A stretch of DNA of 39,784 nt from Candidatus Scatousia excrementigallinarum (GTDB lineage: Bacteria > Cyanobacteriota > Vampirovibrionia > Gastranaerophilales > Gastranaerophilaceae), in assembly GCA_018711035.1 (NCBI GenBank), contig DVIU01000165.1, forward strand, positions 1 to 39,784, read 5' to 3'. Both the position numbers and the translations under genes were made by a program. The notes below the pieces were generated by a model, which searched no databases, was not told the DNA's origin, and saw only the letters and a program-made list of their open reading frames with translations. Positions 9,499-17,561 of this stretch are shown piece by piece. The stretch's first letter is position 1. Each line of letters begins with the position of its first letter.

Positions 9499-10577
9499 AC
9501 ACCCTCTTTGTTTTCCTCAAACCACATATTTTGTGCCGGTTCTGGAATATTTTTCAAGAAAGTTAAATACCTGTTGATATAATCAAAACTCATCTCTTCA
9601 TTTTCAAGACTATCAATTTTTAAACTTTCGGAAGATATCGGAATATCTGCAAGTTCGTCATAATTGAAGACCCCTTTTAAAATCGGATAAAATACCCGTC
9701 CATTTTTCCATTGACTTATACCCCAAGAAATAGGATTAAGCATAAAGTCTCCGTAATGCATAAAATGCAAATTGTCTATATAAAAAGTTTTATTTTTGAA
9801 GGCTTTATAATCCCGTAAATAGGTAAAATACCAGTCTAAATTAAACTCCCAGTCATATTTACCTATATATTTATTCATCCACTCCGGAGTAGTTTCTGCA
9901 TTGAATATAGCAAACCAATCAATTTTTGCATTTATATATGTAATTCCGAAAGACCAGTGTTTTCCGTGAGTTCTAGATGTATGCATATCCATTGAAAAAG
10001 CACTTATATCATTTTCTTGTGCATATTTTTGAGCTTTTTTTAAAATTTCGGCAGCCCTTGGTGCTTCAACCAGAAACATTGTATCATCCGCATCAATGTT
10101 CCAAAAATTATCTACTCCCAGTTTTTTTGAATGATAAAAGGCCGTTAAATGTGCATAAGTGGCATTTGTCCAAAATTTCGTGGACATATTTTTTACAATA
10201 TGTTCAATAGGTTTATGTACACTTTTTATAAATTTAATATTTTTATTATTAAAATGTATTTTTTCATAAACTTTACGTTCCAGATCCTCTTTATCACAAA
10301 TAATATAAAAATCTCCGCCAATCCAGCCAATAATATTTATCCAATGCTGTAAACAGGAAAAAGAACAGTTATCCGAACTGTTAATTTTTAAATAAAACAG
10401 ATACTCATTTTCAGGGTTATATGAATAACTTTTTTTCTTCTTAAGTACAGGCAGCAATGAGTAATGTTTTTTCTTTTTATTGTGCTTTATGTAATATTCA
10501 AGAATAGGCATGTTGAAAAGTCTAACTTGTGTTACAAATGCTTCTTCTGTATTAAATTTTATTTTTTCAAACAGCAT
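9492..10577 (-). CDS. Putative GT-A-like glycosyltransferase (DADDT motif), paralog of 7195-8337
   Basis: FWNIDADDTMFL, THGKHWSFGITY. N-terminal module shared with the acyltransferase at 4870-5709. Confidence 0.6.
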   Translation of the reverse strand: MLFEKIKFNTEEAFVTQVRLFNMPILEYYIKHNKKKKHYSLLPVLKKKKSYSYNPENEYLFYLKINSSDNCSFSCLQHWINIIGWIGGDFYIICDKEDLERKVYEKIHFNNKNIKFIKSVHKPIEHIVKNMSTKFWTNATYAHLTAFYHSKKLGVDNFWNIDADDTMFLVEAPRAAEILKKAQKYAQENDISAFSMDMHTSRTHGKHWSFGITYINAKIDWFAIFNAETTPEWMNKYIGKYDWEFNLDWYFTYLRDYKAFKNKTFYIDNLHFMHYGDFMLNPISWGISQWKNGRVFYPILKGVFNYDELADIPISSESLKIDSLENEEMSFDYINRYLTFLKNIPEPAQNMWFEENKEGVC

Positions 10578-11668
10578 ATACTCTCCTTATTATTATTCTG
10601 ACAAATAGACTCCGATATATTATTTTCAATTACATTTGGCAATTTTTTCAGAGAAAACCCCTTTAAAACTGTTTCAGCATCAATAGGTTTAAGCTCCCCT
10701 CTGTCTTTAAAATCAGTATATAAACAGGTTAAACGTATGTTTCTAATCGTTGTTAATACCTCTATAAACCCGCTGCGTAATCCTATTATTTGTTTGCTCA
10801 ATGAGGCAATATAATATGCCTCGTCAAAAGTTAAAAAACAAGTTTTGCCAAGACCGTAAGCAGGGTCTAACGATAGTGTATTAATAAATATATCGTACCC
10901 TTGTTCGTAAAATTCATTAGTTAAATTAATCCAGTAATCTTTTGCGGGATTTTCATTAGACTGAGATTCCGGACATAGGAATACGAAATTATCTAAATTT
11001 AATCCGATTCTTTTGGCTTTCATTAATGCAGATTGCTTGACCTCTTCTGAAATAACAGGGCGATTTGCCTCTTTGGTATATTTAATCCCTATTGTCTTAC
11101 ATATAGCCTCACAATAATGAATCTCTTTCCCTTTTCTTAAATCTTTTTCTAACTCAATAAAATGTTCGAATGGCAGAATGTTATAAAAGATTTTACCATT
11201 GTATTCTTCTTTATATACATTATCAAAACTTCTTAAATTTATAACATCAGGCAAGTAAAAGCACTCAATATCCGGATGTATCATTCTGCATAAGTCAATA
11301 TGGTATTTTTTTGTTGCAATAAATACAGAGTTCTCGGGAGGATTTATATAGGATAAAAATAAGTATGTTTCTCCGCTGCAATTAAAGTTTATAAAAATAT
11401 GTTTATATTCCTTCCCGATTTTCTTTAGTACAGTTTTATAAAGCATTTTTCTGGAGGAGCTTTTGAAAAATACAAAGCCGAATAAATAATATTTTTCAAA
11501 TCCATGTTTTATTTTTTTCTTCCATAACGGGATGCTCAATATTCTGAATTCTTTACTGAAAGTTTTTAAATTTTCCTTAAAATAAAACATTCCCGATAAG
11601 TATGACTGTTTTATGAAATTGCCGCAAGATTTATTTTTATAAAATATTTGTTTTATTGTTTCAATCAT
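10559..11668 (-). CDS. Putative GT-B/GT9-like glycosyltransferase
   Basis: NFNCSGETYLFLSYI…IATKKYHIDLCRMIHPDI…FVFLCPESQSNE…GYDIFINT…IIGLRSGFIEVL; paralogous to 11670-12881. Confidence 0.55.
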   Translation of the reverse strand: MIETIKQIFYKNKSCGNFIKQSYLSGMFYFKENLKTFSKEFRILSIPLWKKKIKHGFEKYYLFGFVFFKSSSRKMLYKTVLKKIGKEYKHIFINFNCSGETYLFLSYINPPENSVFIATKKYHIDLCRMIHPDIECFYLPDVINLRSFDNVYKEEYNGKIFYNILPFEHFIELEKDLRKGKEIHYCEAICKTIGIKYTKEANRPVISEEVKQSALMKAKRIGLNLDNFVFLCPESQSNENPAKDYWINLTNEFYEQGYDIFINTLSLDPAYGLGKTCFLTFDEAYYIASLSKQIIGLRSGFIEVLTTIRNIRLTCLYTDFKDRGELKPIDAETVLKGFSLKKLPNVIENNISESICQNNNKESICCLKK

Positions 11669-11669
11669 A

Positions 11670-12881
11670 CTAACCCTTTATTTGTTTACAAATCATTTCA
11701 ACACAGTTTTTTGCTGTCATTTCGTACGTATTGAATTCCATAATTTTAGATTTATCGACAAATGGAAGCTGCGTTAATCCAAACCCTGACATTACATGAT
11801 AAATATCCAAATCATCAAAGAAATGACGTTTTCTAAATTTTGTATATATGACATCAACAGGAACGTTTGTTTGGAGCAAGAATTCGGTGAATCCGCTTCT
11901 TAATGACACTATTTTTTTTGAATGTTTAGCAAGAGCAAAAGCTTCCCCAAAAGTCAAATAACACGATTTATAATTTAATTCTTTTTCGAATGTTATTTCA
12001 TCTTCAACCAAATTTACAAAAACATCATAACCTGCGAATTGGAAACCTTTTATTAATTCAATCCAGAAGTCTTTATCATATAATTTGCATGATTGAGCTT
12101 CAGGTGCAAGAAAAACAAATTTTTCTAAATTTAAACCAGTTTTTTGTACTTTTTCGAGAGCTTTTTTCTCATCATTTAAATTGACATTAATTGGACGCAT
12201 TGATATCTCTTGTTCTGATATATTAAGACGTTCCAAAATTGCGTAAAAGTAGTGATATTTTCCTAAATCATAATTTCGTATATTTTTTTCAACCAGTTTA
12301 AAATGCGAGTTATTAAATAATAAAAAGAATCTGAATTTATCAATTTTGAAAAAATTTTCAGTAATTCTTAATTTGAATTTACTAACATAAACATAAGGAA
12401 TATCCGGGCAAATCATTTTAATCATATCAACATGATATTTTTGAGTTGCAATTAATAAAGGAGATTTACTGTTATTTTTTTTTATTAATGCGTCTATTAT
12501 ATAAGTCAAAGTAAGATAGGTCTCTCCGCTGTTGGCATGTAAAATATAGATATCATCATATTTTTTATCTAAATATTTAAAATATTTTCTTTTAAATTCA
12601 TTGAACAGCGAGACTCGATACAGTTCTTTATTTCCGATGCAGTAAATTCTGTAATTATTTTTTTCATACAGTTTTATAATTGTTTGATTAAAAATTTTTA
12701 TTTCTTTATTTGAACAATCTATATATTTATCATTTATTTTTATCGTACTAATAATCCCGCCAAAAAATTTCTGATATCTCTCGGAAGTCATATAATCAGA
12801 GGTTTGCTCCATTATCGTCAAGCCAAATAATTTTGCAGTTCTTTTATTTTCACCTTTGATGTATTCGTATATTTTCACCAA
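11670..12881 (-). CDS. Putative GT-B/GT9-like glycosyltransferase
   Basis: HANSGETYLTLTYI…IATQKYHVDMIKMICPDI…FVFLAPEAQSC…GYDVFVNL…IVSLRSGFTEFL; paralogous to 10559-11668. Confidence 0.55.
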   Translation of the reverse strand: MVKIYEYIKGENKRTAKLFGLTIMEQTSDYMTSERYQKFFGGIISTIKINDKYIDCSNKEIKIFNQTIIKLYEKNNYRIYCIGNKELYRVSLFNEFKRKYFKYLDKKYDDIYILHANSGETYLTLTYIIDALIKKNNSKSPLLIATQKYHVDMIKMICPDIPYVYVSKFKLRITENFFKIDKFRFFLLFNNSHFKLVEKNIRNYDLGKYHYFYAILERLNISEQEISMRPINVNLNDEKKALEKVQKTGLNLEKFVFLAPEAQSCKLYDKDFWIELIKGFQFAGYDVFVNLVEDEITFEKELNYKSCYLTFGEAFALAKHSKKIVSLRSGFTEFLLQTNVPVDVIYTKFRKRHFFDDLDIYHVMSGFGLTQLPFVDKSKIMEFNTYEMTAKNCVEMICKQIKG

Positions 12882-12901
12882 ATTACTCCGCTAAATATTT
12901 A

Positions 12902-13270
12902 TTATTTCTTTATATTTATTTTATATGCAATATTCAAGGTGTTATCCCTATCCTTATTTATCGCAAAAGCCATATCCAAACCGCTAGGTTTTCTATCATT
13001 TACAATAATGCGTTCACCCATAGGCATATTTGTTAAAAGATAATCATAGCGGATATTATTTTCTTGGAGGAATCGTTTCAAATCCTCAAGGTATTCATCT
13101 TTTCTCGCAGTCATAAGAATAACTTTGTCATCTGGAGATATTTTATCAAAGAATTCTTTAACCCCTTCCAGTAAAGTATCATAGCCGTCAATCTTGTAAC
13201 CGTTATGTTTTACAAGAGTTCCATCTATATCCAGTATCCATGTTTTATTTAACGGAGAAAATTCAAGCAT
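12902..13270 (-). CDS. HAD-superfamily phosphatase, capsule-biosynthesis type
   Basis: WILDIDGTLVKHNGYK…VILMTARKDEYLEDLKRFL…IIVNDRKP. Confidence 0.8.
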   Translation of the reverse strand: MLEFSPLNKTWILDIDGTLVKHNGYKIDGYDTLLEGVKEFFDKISPDDKVILMTARKDEYLEDLKRFLQENNIRYDYLLTNMPMGERIIVNDRKPSGLDMAFAINKDRDNTLNIAYKINIKK

Positions 13271-14782
13271 CTACAATACCTCATTAAGTTTGATTATTCC
13301 GTTATAAAATGCCCCGCATATGCTGTCGTAATCTTCCCAGGCATAAGTCGTCAAACTCAACCATATAATTGCATGCAAAAGTTTTATCTTATCCTTGTTG
13401 ACATCAGGCAGGAAATCAAAGAAACATTCTTCCATATCCGACCAATTATTTGGTTTTATTGCAATTTCTACATCTTTTTCTCTTATGTCAAGAGTGAATT
13501 TCTTGCGGTTAAACTGATCATATTCACCTTTCAGAGAGTAATAAAGTTTTGCCCAGTCATAATCGACATCGCCGTAAAATTTAGTTTTGCCGAAGTATCC
13601 TCTTGGGTCAATCAAAATTGCTTTCATATTATATGTATCAAACATAAGATTTGAAAATGTACAATCACCATGGATTAGCCTGAATTCTTTCGGACAAACA
13701 GTTTTTACGGTTTCTGTTAATTCTTTTTTATTAAAGAATACATTTTTGTAATAATTTCCGTTAATTTTAATAAATTCTTTGTCCGCAAAAGGAACAAGGT
13801 GTTCAATTTTTGAAAGTCTGTTAAAAGTCTTGTTCAGAAAATTATCCTCAACATCTTCAATATTTACCGGTTGAGCCGGTTCAAGATTGTGTAATTCTTT
13901 TAAGGCTTCTATAAGTTTTTTCAGGATTTCTCTTTTTTGTGTTTTTGTTAAGCAGTCATATTCAAAAATATTCTTTCCTTTAACACGTTTCATCGTTAAC
14001 GGTTCATATTCATATATCTCAGGAATATTTTTGTAACCTAACTCTTTAACGTGTTTGTACCAGGCGATTTCATCAACCGCAATCTTTTTCCCCTGCTCAT
14101 TTATACCCCGTTTAATTATAAGATCCCCTTGAAATTCCATTGAATTAAATGGCCGGCAACGTGGCGTATCATCTGTATTATCAGAATAGGAAAGAAGTGT
14201 GCCAATTTCTTTTGAACCGTACAAATCCAATCTATTAAACGTTAAAGCTTGATTTTGTAGCCAACCGACAAGAGCTCCTTCTTCTGCAATATTTTCTAAT
14301 AATTTTTTATTTTCAAATATAAATAATCCTGCAACTCCGTTTTCTTTTGACGGTTCTTTTATAAATTGATTATTGATATAAGACCAGCGGCACTCAAAGT
14401 CTTTAGAAATTCCAATATAATTTCCTTTTTCTGATGGAATTTCAAAATTATCCGATAAAATAAGGTCACACCACATAATCATAAACGGTTCTTCAGGTGT
14501 AAATAAAGATATTACTTCTTTTATACCTGAAATAGTGCCTTTTTTATTGGCTTTAATTACACGATAGTTGTACTTATCTGCAAAAGCATTAAGATATTTT
14601 TCCAATACATCTGTTTTATAGTCAGCTATAATGCTAAATTCTGCATCCGGGAACTTTTGAAATGCATAAAAGATTATTGGCAGATTATTTACAGGCACAA
14701 GACATTTGGGCTTATTTCTAGTTAATCCTTCTAATCTTGTTCCTTTCCCACCAGCTTGTATTATGATTTTTTTTATATTCAT
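13271..14782 (-). CDS. Bifunctional fusion: nucleotidyltransferase plus APH/choline-kinase-like phosphotransferase (LicC/LicA-like architecture)
   Basis: N-terminal IIIQAGGKGTRLEGLTRNKPKCLVPVNNLPII is a sugar/choline-P nucleotidyltransferase. C-terminal LIHGDCTFSNLMFD…LIDPRGYFG is an APH/choline-kinase motif. Confidence 0.85.
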   Translation of the reverse strand: MNIKKIIIQAGGKGTRLEGLTRNKPKCLVPVNNLPIIFYAFQKFPDAEFSIIADYKTDVLEKYLNAFADKYNYRVIKANKKGTISGIKEVISLFTPEEPFMIMWCDLILSDNFEIPSEKGNYIGISKDFECRWSYINNQFIKEPSKENGVAGLFIFENKKLLENIAEEGALVGWLQNQALTFNRLDLYGSKEIGTLLSYSDNTDDTPRCRPFNSMEFQGDLIIKRGINEQGKKIAVDEIAWYKHVKELGYKNIPEIYEYEPLTMKRVKGKNIFEYDCLTKTQKREILKKLIEALKELHNLEPAQPVNIEDVEDNFLNKTFNRLSKIEHLVPFADKEFIKINGNYYKNVFFNKKELTETVKTVCPKEFRLIHGDCTFSNLMFDTYNMKAILIDPRGYFGKTKFYGDVDYDWAKLYYSLKGEYDQFNRKKFTLDIREKDVEIAIKPNNWSDMEECFFDFLPDVNKDKIKLLHAIIWLSLTTYAWEDYDSICGAFYNGIIKLNEVL

Positions 14783-15005
14783 CGTTTAATCTCTTAACAT
14801 TTTAGTCATTTTGTGAAGATATAATTTCATTCAGCTTAGATTTTATAATATCACAAATAAAGCAGGCTGTATTTTTTATTACAAAATGTTATGTTTTCTA
14901 TATTTATAAATAAAAGGGAACTCTCAAATTATTTAAAAAGCTGGATTTTTCATCCTCTTAACTGTTTGACTAAAATGTTATGTTTTTATACTTAAATGCC
15001 TTGTA

Positions 15006-15548
15006 TTATAAAATGAAGTTGTTATAACTCTCATCAATTTGATCTTGTTCAATACCGATATAGCGTAATGTTATTGTTGGATTTGAGTGATTAAAGATTT
15101 TTTGCAGTATGGCAATATCTTTGAACTTTTTGTAGTGATGATAACCAAATGTTTTCCGCAGGGTATGAGTTCCAATTTTGTCTTGCAATCCAACAGCTTT
15201 GCCGGCGGTTTTTAATATATAATACGCGCCGAATCTATCCATCCTGTTTGAGAAAATGCTGGTGAATAAGGCTTCATTAGAATTTTTTCCTTCTGTGAAT
15301 TGTTCAATCATTGGTTTAAGCTTGGAATTAATCGGGAATTTCTTAAATTTTCCGGTTTTCTTTTCAATAATCTGAATATGGCTTTTGTTTCTGACATCAC
15401 CCACATTTAATGCAATTATGTCTGAAATTCTTAACCCGCAATTTGTTCCAATTGTGAACAGTAACAAATCTCTCGGACTGTTTTGGGCGAAAAATTTTTC
15501 TAATTTTTTTATGTTCTCGATATTTCTGATTGGTTCTACTGTGCTCAT
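15006..15548 (-). CDS. Minimal tyrosine recombinase (catalytic domain only)
   Basis: 180 aa with GLRISDIIALNVGDV (Arg I), HTLRKTFG (HxxR), HSNPTITLRYIG (H…Y). No N-terminal SAM-like core-binding domain. Confidence 0.88.
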   Translation of the reverse strand: MSTVEPIRNIENIKKLEKFFAQNSPRDLLLFTIGTNCGLRISDIIALNVGDVRNKSHIQIIEKKTGKFKKFPINSKLKPMIEQFTEGKNSNEALFTSIFSNRMDRFGAYYILKTAGKAVGLQDKIGTHTLRKTFGYHHYKKFKDIAILQKIFNHSNPTITLRYIGIEQDQIDESYNNFIL

Positions 15549-15644
15549 AAACTGTTAATTTTTCCTTTCTTTTCATATGGACAAACAAATTTTTTTATAA
15601 TAATGTTTCAAGGAATTTATTATTTCCTTTTATTCTCTTTTTAT

Positions 15645-15673
15645 ATTGTTTTAAGCAGAGAATATGTTATAAT
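15645..15673 (+). promoter_or_regulatory. Candidate sigma70-type promoter for the cat gene
   Basis: -35 TTGTTT (15645-15650), 17-bp spacer, extended -10 TGTTATAAT (TATAAT at 15668-15673). Confidence 0.7.
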
Positions 15674-15679
15674 CGAATT

Positions 15680-15736
15680 ATGAAAACACAAAAATCGTCA
15701 AAATTTTGTATTGAAGGTGCCTCTTTAAATATTTAA
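15680..15736 (+). CDS. Candidate cat leader peptide MKTQKSSKFCIEGASLNI
   Basis: Short ORF ATG(15680)…TAA(15734-15736) that runs through the left arm of the SD-sequestering stem. Predicted TSS lies at or next to the ATG. Confidence 0.5.
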   Translation: MKTQKSSKFCIEGASLNI

Positions 15737-15756
15737 TTAAGTAATATTTAAGGAGG
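15720..15756 (+). promoter_or_regulatory. Translational attenuator stem-loop sequestering the cat Shine-Dalgarno
   Basis: CCTCTTTAAATATT (15720-15733) pairs with AATATTTAAGGAGG (15743-15756): 14 bp with one G·U. The right arm contains the complete SD AAGGAGG, 5 nt before ATG 15762. Confidence 0.8.
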
Positions 15757-15761
15757 TTAAA

Positions 15762-16400
15762 ATGAAATTTGAAATAAAAGATAGCAATTGGAAACGATAT
15801 AATTTATTCTGGCATTATATCAATAATTTGCGTAATGTAATCAGTATGAGCTGTGATATTGATATAACAGGCTTTCTAAATTACGTAAAAGAGAATGAGT
15901 ACAGGTTTTATCCTTGTTTTATGTGGGCTGTGAGTAAAGTTATAAACTCTCACGAAGAATTCAAACTCGGTTGGGATGATAAAAATCGAGTTGGCGTTTG
16001 GGATGTTATCCACCCGTATTTTGCTCACTTCTATAAGGAGGATGAACAATGCGCACTATTGTTAACTAAATATAATGAAGATTTAAAGATATTCTATTAT
16101 AACTTTCTAAAAACACTGGAAAAATACAAAGATTGCAGAGGTTTTGACTTTAATAATGTACCCAGAAATGTTTATAATGTATCATGTTTGCCTTGGATAC
16201 ATTACAAAAGTTTTGATATACATGTCTTTGATGAAGGGAAATATCTTGCCCCTGTTGTAACCTGGGGAAAATATACAGAAGTTGGTAATAAAATTATGAT
16301 ACCGCTATCGTTTAATATTCATCATGCCGCGGCAGATGGTTACCACCTTTCAAAATTTTTTATAGAATTGCAGGAATATTTGAATGTATACAATAAATAA
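15762..16400 (+). CDS. catA: Chloramphenicol O-acetyltransferase, type A
   Basis: CDIDITGFLNYVKENEYRFYPCFMWAVSKVIN…FNNVPRNVYNVSCLPWIHYKSFDIHV…ATWGKY-like segment…PLSFNIHHAAADGYHLSKFF (catalytic HHxxxDG). Confidence 0.93.
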   Translation: MKFEIKDSNWKRYNLFWHYINNLRNVISMSCDIDITGFLNYVKENEYRFYPCFMWAVSKVINSHEEFKLGWDDKNRVGVWDVIHPYFAHFYKEDEQCALLLTKYNEDLKIFYYNFLKTLEKYKDCRGFDFNNVPRNVYNVSCLPWIHYKSFDIHVFDEGKYLAPVVTWGKYTEVGNKIMIPLSFNIHHAAADGYHLSKFFIELQEYLNVYNK

Positions 16401-16450
16401 CACAATACATTATTATTCTTCCCCCAGAATACAAATTTCTGAATTGCGAT

Positions 16451-16492
16451 AAAAAATAGCGATAAGTCCAAAACCCTTATCGCTATTTTTTT
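16451..16492. terminator. Bidirectional intrinsic terminator between cat and tRNA-Arg
   Basis: AAAAAATAGCGATAAG-tccaaaacc-CTTATCGCTATTTTTTT; U-tract on both strands. Confidence 0.88.
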
Positions 16493-16500
16493 ATAAACCT

Positions 16501-16574
<74 letters not shown>

Positions 16575-16656
16575 ATATTTTATTTTTAATTAAAAAAGCT
16601 GCGGGATTTCCCGCAACTTCTATATTATCAAAAAAATATTTATTTTCAAGTCCTTT

Positions 16657-17325
16657 TTAAACAAGCCCTTCTTTTAAGGCTTTTACGGCAGCCTGTGTTC
16701 TGTCATCAACAACTAATTTTTGGATAATATTACATACATGTGCTTTTGCTGTATGTTCCGAAATAGTTAATTCCTGAGCAATTTCATTATTGGATTTTCC
16801 ATCAACAACAAGTTTTAAAACCTCATATTCTCTCTGTGTAAGATTAGCATGCTGTTCTTTAAACATTGCTCTCGACATCTGGCGCGGAGGGATTACTCCG
16901 CAGTTCTTTTCTCTCAATATTGGTACTGCCTGAGGATCAAGCCACATTGCTCCGTCCTTTACTGTGCGTATTATCATTTTTAGAATTTCTATATTTATAT
17001 CTTTCATTACATAAGCGCAGGCACCGGCATGCAGGGCATCCATTACCTCCTGCTCTGAAAGGTGAGACGTCAAAATTATTATTTTGGCATTACTGCTGTT
17101 TTCTATAATTTTTTTCGTTGCCTCAATCCCGCTCATGTCAGGAAGCCCGATGTCCATTAACACAACATCGGGATGCGAAATCTTATAATTTTCAATTGCC
17201 TCCTTTCCGCTTTGTGCTTCTGATATTACCTCTAATTCCTTATGTTCTTCAAACAGGGATTTCAAACCCACTCGCATTAATTTATGATCTTCCACAAGAA
17301 GTATTCTTATTGGTGTTATTGACAT
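16657..17325 (-). CDS. NarL/FixJ-family response regulator
   Basis: Receiver IRILLVEDHKLMRVGLKSLF…VVLMDIGLPDMSGIE…IIILTSH plus LuxR-type HTH. Confidence 0.95.
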   Translation of the reverse strand: MSITPIRILLVEDHKLMRVGLKSLFEEHKELEVISEAQSGKEAIENYKISHPDVVLMDIGLPDMSGIEATKKIIENSSNAKIIILTSHLSEQEVMDALHAGACAYVMKDINIEILKMIIRTVKDGAMWLDPQAVPILREKNCGVIPPRQMSRAMFKEQHANLTQREYEVLKLVVDGKSNNEIAQELTISEHTAKAHVCNIIQKLVVDDRTQAAVKALKEGLV

Positions 17326-17561
17326 AATAATCCCCCTTATTTCTAATTTTCTATTATATTTATAAAACGATATCTTTTCATTTTAATCGACCGAAAAACC
17401 TTTTACTGAGATAATATTAAACCTATATATTTCAGAAATATGATTTGTATTAAAATTAAAAACTTTATAAAAAATTTATCTTTAAGGTAGAAATTTTTAA
17501 AATTTTGGATTATTATATATTGTTGACAGGGTTACGTGTAATCTAACATAAGGCGTAAATT

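Noticed and set aside
15397-15588. 63-aa minus ORF overlapping the integrase start
   Set aside because: Out-of-frame overlap with the integrase. The integrase ORF is itself complete, so I see no need for a frameshift.
17522-17561. TTGACA box upstream of nadB as a promoter or NAD-regulator site
   Set aside because: TTGACA is present but there is no convincing -10 at 16-18 bp and no recognisable regulator palindrome.
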